Made by a program: the position numbers and the translations under genes. A stretch of DNA of 49,282 nucleotides, from the NCBI RefSeq assembly GCF_024721315.2, contig NZ_JANFAK020000054.1:1-49282 (forward strand). The letters are read 5' to 3'. Within the stretch, counting starts at the first letter, position 1. Every line of letters begins with the position of its first letter. Under the pieces are notes generated by a model, which was given only the letters and a program-made list of their open reading frames with translations, was not told the origin of the DNA and searched no databases. Shown piece by piece: positions 33,031 to 39,589 of this stretch. This stretch comes from Streptomyces sp. Isolate_45 (GTDB lineage Bacteria; Actinomycetota; Actinomycetes; Streptomycetales; Streptomycetaceae).

Positions 33031-33522
33031 GCTCGTCGCCCCATCCTCTACGCGCTACGTACCCGCAAAGTGCCTGGTCAACAACACAAGGCGGCCTCCA
33101 CAACCACCCTACGCACGCCCCCACCCCCACCCCACCCCCCAAATCCCACAGACCCCACCCCCACCCCTCGTACGGACCACCGGAACCCGCCACCCCGCCC
33201 GCCCCTCCCCGAGCCCCGCACCGCCCCGGGCGCCACCACGACCACCGTTGCCGCAGCCGCCGAGCGACGGCGGCCGCCGAACCCGGCGCCGCACGCGGTC
33301 CGTTGACCGCAGGGGCCCTGCCCCGACGGTTCCCCTCCGCGCCCGGTGACCCGTACGACGGACCACCGTCCGTCGGCCACCTCCGCGAAGCCACGCGTCC
33401 GCTGCCGCCGGCCACCGGCGGGGCGCGGGGCCTGGGGTCATCGGGCGCGGGCAGGTCATCTTGTGGGGGCGCGATCCGGCTGTTCCCATGGACACCGGGG
33501 CGTGACGGGGTCAGGGGGCGGT
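33031..33522. other. intergenic region upstream of xdhC and the NERD gene
   Basis: No gene is seen in these 492 bases. Bases 33118-33167 are a C-rich tract with nine runs of three or more C, so the minus strand, which is the sense strand for xdhC, has G-quadruplex potential about 90 bases upstream of that gene. A GGTCAA at 33076-33081 (TTGACC on the minus strand) may be a -35 box for xdhC; its -10 partner is unclear. Confidence 0.45.
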
Positions 33523-34563
33523 GTGGGGCGGCTGAAGGTGTCTCGTTGGCGGAAGTCCGGTCACGACCGGCTGTACGTGAACCTGCCGGACGGCGCCGCC
33601 GTCGCCTGGGCCGACTGTCGTACGGGCAAGGTGACGGTTCTCGCGGAGGAGCACCGTCCGGAGGCGCTCGCCCTGCTCAGGCGACACCTGGCGGACCTCC
33701 CACAACCCCCGCACGCGCAGCCCGCGCCCCCCACGCACGCGCAGCCCCCGCAACCCCCGCACGCGCAACCCGCCACCCATCCCGAGGCCGATCGCCACCG
33801 CCCCGGGCCCGACGTACCCGCGCCCGCACCACCCCGGCCCGCACCACTCGTACCCGCAGCCCCGACCCCCGCCCTGCCGCACCCGGGCCGACCCGGGCCC
33901 CGCGCACACCGCGGCGGCACCGGTCCACGGAACCTGCCGCCCCTGAGGGCGCCCGACGACCTGGCGCGCAACCGACCCGGCTCCGGAATCCAGGAGATGC
34001 TCCGCTCGAAGGGGCCGAGCCGGTTCAGGCGCACGCTGGACCGGCTCCTGCGGCGCGAGACCGAGTGGGACTCCTGGTTCAAGGGACTGGCGGGCGAACG
34101 CATCGCCGGGGCGGAACTCGAGCGACTCCGGGCCCAGGGCTGGAAGGTCCTGCACTCGATCCCCCTCACCCGGGGCGGCGACATCGACCACCTGCTCGTC
34201 GGACCGGGAGGGGTCTTCACCGTCAACACCAAGAACTTCCGCGGGAAGTCGATATGGGTGGGCGACGACATGGTCAAGGTCGACCACGGGCCGCCCCACC
34301 CCTACCCGGCCCGGAGTCGGGCCGAGGCGGCCCTCGCCCGCGGCGTCCTGGAGCGGCACTGCCCGTTCCCGGTGGAGGTCGAGCCGGTCCTCGTGTTCGT
34401 GGGCGCCCGGGAGATCCCCAGGGCAGCCACCCAACTCCGGGTCCGGGTCTACCGGGAACGGGAAGTCGCCTCCCTCGGCCCCCTCACCGGACGGCTCGCC
34501 CCGGAACAGGTCGACATCGTGTACGCCGTCGCCCGCCACCGAAGGGCCTGGCTCGCCCCCTGA
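33523..34563 (+). CDS. NERD-domain protein (probable nuclease-related)
   Basis: A 346-residue protein. The N-terminal small domain (about 1-55, RLYVNLPDGAAVAWADCRTGKV) is shared with the paralogue at 27088-27900. A Pro/His/Ala-rich repeat linker (about 65-125, QPPHAQPA-type units) follows, then DLARNRPGSG and the NERD domain (about 185-300): LAGERIAGAELERL, GGDIDHLLVGPGGVFTVNTKN. The Asp and Lys of the putative D...x-x-K active site are present, with Asn instead of the usual Glu before T-K. NERD domains are related to PD-(D/E)xK nucleases; the cellular role is unknown. GTG 33523 follows a GGGGGCG stretch and yields an N-terminus that aligns with the paralogue. Confidence 0.85.
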   Translation: MGRLKVSRWRKSGHDRLYVNLPDGAAVAWADCRTGKVTVLAEEHRPEALALLRRHLADLPQPPHAQPAPPTHAQPPQPPHAQPATHPEADRHRPGPDVPAPAPPRPAPLVPAAPTPALPHPGRPGPRAHRGGTGPRNLPPLRAPDDLARNRPGSGIQEMLRSKGPSRFRRTLDRLLRRETEWDSWFKGLAGERIAGAELERLRAQGWKVLHSIPLTRGGDIDHLLVGPGGVFTVNTKNFRGKSIWVGDDMVKVDHGPPHPYPARSRAEAALARGVLERHCPFPVEVEPVLVFVGAREIPRAATQLRVRVYREREVASLGPLTGRLAPEQVDIVYAVARHRRAWLAP

Positions 34564-34612
34564 CACGCTCGGAACACCGCGTACCGCGCCCGCACTCGCA
34601 TCCGCGCCCTAC

Positions 34613-34684
34613 CGCGCCCGCGCCCGTACCCGCGCCCGCGCCCGTACCCGCGCCCGCGCCCGTACTCGCGCCCACGCCCGTACC
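34613..34684. repeat. four tandem 18-bp repeats
   Basis: The 18-mer CGCGCCCGCGCCCGTACC is repeated at 34613, 34631, 34649 and 34667. Unit 3 differs at the last base and unit 4 at one internal base. The array lies in the 268-bp gap between the NERD and phosphatase genes, which holds no gene. Confidence 0.8.
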
Positions 34685-34831
34685 CACCCGGCCGCCGACG
34701 GCCCCCGCACGGGGCACCGCGCCGCCGGTCGCCGACGTGCGCCGGCGCGGGAGGCGTGCGCAGCATGGGCGTACGTCTCCCGCGCCGGCCGATGGCGGGG
34801 AGCCGCTTCGCGCGGAGAAAGCAGGCGACCT

Positions 34832-36625
34832 ATGGGCCCGGCCGTTCCCCAGGACCCTGAGGGACTCAAGCAGCTCATCGCCGGTGAGGTGGGAGCCCTC
34901 CGGGCCGCGGCGGCCCGCAGGGCCGGAGTGCGCCGAGAGGCCCCCGCCCCGGATGCGGGGGAGCCGGCAGCCGACGAGGCGTGCCCCTGCGGCGCCGGCG
35001 GCGATCGCGGGCACGGCTGCGGCGATGCGGCCCGGGGGCACGACCCCTGGGCCTGCGTGTGCGCCACCCTGCCCGCGATCCCCGTGTCGGCCGCCCTGCT
35101 CGCGCCCGTGACCGACGACCGCGGCCGTACCGTCGACTTCCGCATCCGAGCCGGCAACCACGTCCGCTCCTCCGAGTGGCTCGACGCACCCGACCGGCAC
35201 GTGGGCGAACGCCTCCTCGACGTGCGCCCCGGCGCCGACGGCGCGGGCCTCCTCGACGCGCTCCGGGAGGTCCTGCGCACGGGCCGCGCCCTCAAGGCCC
35301 ACCCCGTCGACTACACCGAACGGCGGCCCGACGGCCTGCACCGCACCAAACTGCTCTACGACGCCGCCTCCTGCAACGGCCACGTCCTCGCCACCTGGCG
35401 CCCCGCGCAACAGCTCGCCGAGCTGATGTCCCTGGAGGCGCAACGCATCGCCGGCATGGGCTGGGCCCACTTCGACCTGCTCTCCGGGACCGCGACCTGG
35501 TCCGACGGCCTCGCCGCGATCTTCCGTACCGAACCCGGGCGGCCGATGACGCTGATGGAGCTGTGCGACACCGTGCCGGCCGAGGACGTCCCCACGTTCG
35601 GACGACTGCTGCGCGCCCTGTTCGACGGCGAGGAACCACCGGGCCAGGACATCCGCTTCCAGGCCCACGGCGACATCCGCACGCTGCACGTCCTCGGCCG
35701 CCCGGTGACGGACGACGACGCCGTCCCCTGGGCGCTCCACCTGATCACGCGCGACCTCACCGCCCAGGTCCGCTACCGCGACCGGCTCGCCCGGACGCGC
35801 CGGGAACGCGAACGGCTCCGCGAGCAGGTCGCCGCCGAACGGCGCGTGGCATCGGTCCTGCGGGAGGCGCTCCTGCCGACCCACTCCACGGAGATCGCCG
35901 GCCTGGGCTACGCGGTGGCCGCGGCCTACCTGCCCGCGGAACCGCACGCCGCCATCGGCGGGGACTGGTACAAGTGCCGAGCCCTGCCGGACGGCCGGAT
36001 CCTGCTCGCCGTCGGGGACGCCTGCGGCCACGGACTGGGAGCCGTCGCGCGGATGGCGCAGCAGCGCCACGCCCTCGCCGGCCTCGCCCACGCGCCGGGG
36101 ACCGACGCCGGCGACCTGACCACCTGGCTCAACGAGCTGCTGTGCGCCGACCCGTCGGCGGAGACGGCGACCACCGTCATCGGACACATCGACCGAGAGC
36201 GGCGCCTCACCTGGGCGTGCGCCGGCCACCCCCCGCCCCTCCTGCTCCGCGGCGACGAAGCCACCGTGCTGGACGCCTCGCACCGCGGACCCCTGCTGGG
36301 CATGCTGCCGGGCAACCGCTACGCCACCGCCACCCTGGCTCTGAACACCGGCGACCTCGTACTGCTCTACACCGACGGCCTCGTCGAGCGCAGGGACGAG
36401 GACATCACGGACAGCATCGCGGAACTCCGCCGCCGCCTGGCCACCTGCTCCGGCCTCGGCGCCCAAGAAACCCTGGACTCCCTGATGACCTCGTACGAAA
36501 AGGACCAACTCGCGGACGACACCTGCCTGGTAGCAGTGAAAGTCCTCACCCCCACCGACGTCGTCGGGGCCCCTTCCCGCGAAGCACCCCCCACAGAATC
36601 CACCCTCCCCGCATACCGGTCCTGA
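34832..36625 (+). CDS. SpoIIE/RsbU-type PP2C phosphatase with PAS-like sensor region
   Basis: A 597-residue cytoplasmic protein with no membrane segment. The N-terminal 80 residues hold an unusual Cys/His cluster (CPCGAGGDRGHGCGD then HDPWACVC). Two PAS/PAC-like regions follow (about 90-185 and 205-310; GWAHFDLLSGTATWSDGLAAI is typical), then a coiled coil RDRLARTRRERERLREQVA and a SpoIIE phosphatase domain (about 345-575). Its metal ligands are in AAIGGDWYKC and VGDACGHGLGA, with late motifs LLYTDGLVERRDEDI and DDTCLVAVKV. Such enzymes dephosphorylate anti-anti-sigma factors, linking a signal to sigma-factor release. The partner genes are not adjacent. The ATG has AGCAGG seven bases upstream. 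Confidence 0.9.
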   Translation: MGPAVPQDPEGLKQLIAGEVGALRAAAARRAGVRREAPAPDAGEPAADEACPCGAGGDRGHGCGDAARGHDPWACVCATLPAIPVSAALLAPVTDDRGRTVDFRIRAGNHVRSSEWLDAPDRHVGERLLDVRPGADGAGLLDALREVLRTGRALKAHPVDYTERRPDGLHRTKLLYDAASCNGHVLATWRPAQQLAELMSLEAQRIAGMGWAHFDLLSGTATWSDGLAAIFRTEPGRPMTLMELCDTVPAEDVPTFGRLLRALFDGEEPPGQDIRFQAHGDIRTLHVLGRPVTDDDAVPWALHLITRDLTAQVRYRDRLARTRRERERLREQVAAERRVASVLREALLPTHSTEIAGLGYAVAAAYLPAEPHAAIGGDWYKCRALPDGRILLAVGDACGHGLGAVARMAQQRHALAGLAHAPGTDAGDLTTWLNELLCADPSAETATTVIGHIDRERRLTWACAGHPPPLLLRGDEATVLDASHRGPLLGMLPGNRYATATLALNTGDLVLLYTDGLVERRDEDITDSIAELRRRLATCSGLGAQETLDSLMTSYEKDQLADDTCLVAVKVLTPTDVVGAPSREAPPTESTLPAYRS

Positions 36626-36716
36626 GCCTCGTGAACCTGGGGCGTTTCAGCAGGCCGGGAGCGGTTCAACAAGTGCGCCGTGAGTCTGTGTCCACAAGTG
36701 GCCGCGAACATATGCC

Positions 36717-37697
36717 TCACCATGTGGCGGTGGTTGCGGCGTGGTGCTCCGCAACCACCGCGCGATCCAGGGGGGCAGCCTCCGGAATCTGCAGGGACGA
36801 ACCGTTCAAGGGGCTGTATGCAGTGTGGCCTGCAATGCTCGGTGCGACATGCACAGTGAGGTCATGGCTGATGGCCAGGAGGCCGCTGTCGAAGAGGCGG
36901 TGGATGTCCGAACGCAGGAGCAGCCCCTCCTCGATGAGGTGTCGCTCCGTCGTCGCGAACGGCCGAAGATGAGCGGCTTCGAGGACCTCTGCAGGTGCTG
37001 CACCCGTTACGGCACAGACCAGTCCGTACTGGCGGACCAGGGCTCTACGGAATGCATCTTGACCGCGTCGCGCCGCTGCCGTTGTCCGCCTGCGCCCTCC
37101 GGGCAATTCGAAGGGACGGTGCCCTGATCCAAGGGTGCCCCGGCTCTGATGGGGGAGACGGATTCCTCGTGAGGCCACCGCGGCAAGCGTTTTCGTCCTG
37201 TCCATGGCCTTGATCGACTGCTGGTCGGACTTGCTGAGGCTGAGATCGGCCAGCTGTGTTTTGTCCAAGCTTCCTTCGAGGGGCTGCCAAGTCCCGCCGT
37301 AGTGAGCCCTGTAGTTGGTCACGTGAATCGTCTCGACCCTCGCGTGATCGAAGACAGTGGTGCAAGGGCTGCAGCGATAGCGGGGCTGCTGGGACGTCCG
37401 TTCTTTGAACCCGGTGCTTCCACACTGTGGGCATCGGCTACGAGGCTTCTCCTGGTTCGGGATCACCTCCAACTCTTCCACGTACCCGATGCCAAGGGCT
37501 TCGCGGCCGGTACGGACTACGACGAGATCACCCACTGCAACCCGGCGATGGTTTCCCACGGTCGAGTCGTAGCTGTAGGACTCCTCCACGACATCGTCGT
37601 AGCCGGCGTTTCCCTGGAACTGCCGTTCCTCTCCTACGACCAAGAACGACCAAGCATTGCCCCGTCCGATCGCTGTGGCGACCTCCACCGCATCCAT
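36717..37697 (-). CDS. HNH endonuclease with zinc ribbon and putative PUA/EVE-like reader domain
   Basis: A 326-residue protein. The N-terminal domain (about 1-80) has strands FLVVGEERQF and VGDLVVVRTGREALGIGYVEEL, reminiscent of the PUA-like/EVE folds that bind modified bases. A CxxC-CxxC zinc ribbon (Cys89, 92, 109, 112) interrupts it, after which VETIHVTNYRAHYGGTWQPL may complete the fold. The C-terminal HNH_2-type nuclease (about 211-285) has CAVTG, AAHLRPF (His243) and GLLLRSDIHRLFDSG (His266). The usual Asn before GL is Glu257. Reader plus HNH is the layout of type IV restriction enzymes. ATG 37697 starts the domain; no ribosome site is clear. Codons are less GC-rich than in the neighbours, which suggests transfer. 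Divergent from the ATPase gene. Confidence 0.75.
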   Translation of the reverse strand: MDAVEVATAIGRGNAWSFLVVGEERQFQGNAGYDDVVEESYSYDSTVGNHRRVAVGDLVVVRTGREALGIGYVEELEVIPNQEKPRSRCPQCGSTGFKERTSQQPRYRCSPCTTVFDHARVETIHVTNYRAHYGGTWQPLEGSLDKTQLADLSLSKSDQQSIKAMDRTKTLAAVASRGIRLPHQSRGTLGSGHRPFELPGGRRRTTAAARRGQDAFRRALVRQYGLVCAVTGAAPAEVLEAAHLRPFATTERHLIEEGLLLRSDIHRLFDSGLLAISHDLTVHVAPSIAGHTAYSPLNGSSLQIPEAAPLDRAVVAEHHAATTATW

Positions 37698-37916
37698 GGC
37701 GGGATCATACGAACAGGCGCTGACACCGGGCTCGACGGTCGCCAATGTTGGGCGTCCGTCGTGGTGGTGGCGGGGACCGCAGCCGTGCTCGCCGCCGAGG
37801 TGGGGAATGCGGTCGTAGGGGTGGTCCGACTACGGGACGGGGATGCGCCGGTGCGCCGATCCCTTCCCCTCCGCATCGGCGGGGTTGCCGGCGAGAGCTC
37901 CAGAAGCGAGCTAGGA

Positions 37917-37964
37917 TCTAAGTAAGATTCAATCTACGTAATATCGAACCTACGTTTAATGAAT
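37917..37964 (+). repeat. three AT-rich 16-bp direct repeats upstream of the ATPase gene
   Basis: TCTAAGTAAGATTCAA (37917), TCTACGTAATATCGAA (37933) and CCTACGTTTAATGAAT (37949) are adjacent 16-mers. Units 1 and 2 agree at 12 of 16 positions, and all share the CTA-x-GT core. The array ends 17 bases before the ATPase ATG and is by far the most AT-rich place in the window, so it probably covers the promoter as an operator or iteron-like site. The rest of 37698-37981 holds no gene. Confidence 0.65.
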
Positions 37965-37981
37965 GCTAGGGGTGGGCGCTG

Positions 37982-39415
37982 ATGGAGTTCAAGGGCAGGT
38001 CTGCCGACCTGGATCAGTTGACTCGGCAGCTGGGGCTGGTGGTCAGCGGTACGGGGGCCACGCGTGGTCAGGCTGTAACCGTGACGGGCCGGCGCCGGGT
38101 GGGCAAGTCTCGTCTGGTCCAGGAGTTCTGCGACCGCTCCGGGCTTCCGTACGTGGTCTTCCAGGCGACCCGGGGACGCAACGCGGTGGCCGAGCGGGCG
38201 GACTTCGCCTCGACGCTGGCGCATTCCCCTCTTCCCGGGGCTGAGCTGGTGGCCGGGCTGCAGGCCTCCGACTGGAACCAGGCGCTGCGCTCCCTGGCGG
38301 TCGCGATTCCGGACGATGTCCCGAGCATTGCGGTGCTCGACGAGGTGCCGTGGCTGGTTGAGCAGGACGGGGAGTTCGAGGGGGCGCTGCAGACGGTCTG
38401 GGACCGGCACCTGTCCGCCAAGCCCGTCCTGCTGATCCTGGTCGGCAGCGACATGTCGGTGATGGAGGCGCTGCAGTCCTATGGCCGCCCCTTCTTCGGC
38501 CGGGCGGCCAAGATGACCGTACAGCCGCTGCATCTGGCCGATGTGCAGGCGATGACCGGCCTTGACGCGGCGGAAACGGTGGACGCGCTGCTGATCACCG
38601 GAGGTTTCCCGGAGATCGTTCAGTCCTGGAGGCCGGGGATGGGCCGCAGAGACTTCCTGCGCGAGGCCGTGTCCAACCCGCTTGCGCCGCTGTTGGTGGC
38701 GGGCGAACTGTCGCTGCTGGGGGAGTTTCCCGAGGCGTCCCACTCGCGCGCGATCCTGGAAGCGGTCGGCAGCGGCGAGCGGACCTTCTCCACCATTGCC
38801 GCGCAGGCCGGTGGTGCCGGCGCGCTGCCCTCGGGCACGCTGTCTCCGCTGCTGAACACGCTGCTGGCCAAGCGAGTCCTGGCAGCTGACCTGCCGCTGT
38901 CGGTCAAGGCGGACAGCAAGAACAAGCGCTATCGCATCGCCGATCCGTACCTCCGGTTCTGGCTGGCTTTCCTGCAGCGTGGGATCCCGCTCATCGAGCG
39001 CGGTCGCGGCGATCTGGCGCTGGAGCGCATCGAGCGGTCGTGGACGACCTGGCGGGGTCGGGCCGTCGAGCCGGTCGTCCGCGAGTCGCTGCTGCGGCTA
39101 TTGCCCGACGAGATGTGGCCGCAGACGGAGGCGGTCGGGGGCTGGTGGAACCGGCAGAACAACCCGGAGATCGACCTGATCGGAGCCGACCGTGAACCCG
39201 TCGCAGGGCAGGTTCACTTCATCGGCTCGGTGAAGTGGTTGGAGTCGCAGCCGTTCGGCCGACGTGAGTACGACGCCCTGGTACGAGACATGCTCGCCGT
39301 GCCCGGCGCCGAGCCGGGCACGGCGCTGGTTGCGGTGTCCCGTTGCGGTGTCGAGGACGGTCTACCTCTTGCGGCGCATTGGGGTCCGGAGGACCTTGTC
39401 CGTGCCTGGCGGTAG
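37982..39415 (+). CDS. AAA/DUF234-type ATPase with C-terminal PD-(D/E)xK-like domain
   Basis: A 477-residue STAND-like ATPase of the archaeal-type ATPase_2/DUF234 family, which is frequent in archaea and less so in bacteria. Walker A is GRRRVGKS (36-43) and Walker B SIAVLDEVPW (Asp120, Glu121). Family segments GSDMSVMEAL, GRAAKMTVQPL and TGGFPEIVQ follow. A winged-helix part (about 255-320; PSGTLSPLLNTLLAKRVL) leads to YRIADPYLRFWLAF and the DUF234 nuclease-like end with EIDLIGAD (Glu396, Asp398) and GSVKW (Lys418), the order of a PD-(D/E)xK site. The function of the family is not settled; mobile-element or defence roles are likely. ATG follows AGGGGTGGG. It faces the HNH gene across a divergent promoter with 16-bp repeats. 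Confidence 0.85.
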   Translation: MEFKGRSADLDQLTRQLGLVVSGTGATRGQAVTVTGRRRVGKSRLVQEFCDRSGLPYVVFQATRGRNAVAERADFASTLAHSPLPGAELVAGLQASDWNQALRSLAVAIPDDVPSIAVLDEVPWLVEQDGEFEGALQTVWDRHLSAKPVLLILVGSDMSVMEALQSYGRPFFGRAAKMTVQPLHLADVQAMTGLDAAETVDALLITGGFPEIVQSWRPGMGRRDFLREAVSNPLAPLLVAGELSLLGEFPEASHSRAILEAVGSGERTFSTIAAQAGGAGALPSGTLSPLLNTLLAKRVLAADLPLSVKADSKNKRYRIADPYLRFWLAFLQRGIPLIERGRGDLALERIERSWTTWRGRAVEPVVRESLLRLLPDEMWPQTEAVGGWWNRQNNPEIDLIGADREPVAGQVHFIGSVKWLESQPFGRREYDALVRDMLAVPGAEPGTALVAVSRCGVEDGLPLAAHWGPEDLVRAWR

Positions 39416-39577
39416 TCGGGGGAGCAGCCAAGCACGGTCATGGTGATGTACCTGCCCCGGGCGCCCAGTGACGGGAGACATCGACCGCATTCTCGGAACC
39501 TTCCGGACATCGAAGCCCCTTTGCGTGGCTGCGAGGTGACGGACCCGGTTCACTCCCGCGGGGTGACCGGATGGCGC

Positions 39578-39583
39578 TAGCCT
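39578..39583 (+). promoter_or_regulatory. -10 element of a leaderless promoter
   Basis: TAGCCT lies six bases before the GTG at 39590; no Shine-Dalgarno motif intervenes. Confidence 0.45.
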
Positions 39584-39589
39584 GGCCGG

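Noticed and set aside
34613..34684. CRISPR or iteron origin at the 18-bp repeats
   Set aside because: The units are directly adjacent with no spacers, are purely GC, and no replication gene is adjacent.
37302..37925. 207-codon plus-strand frame antisense to the HNH gene start
   Set aside because: Overlaps the zinc ribbon and reader part of the HNH gene, which shows clear protein motifs on the other strand.
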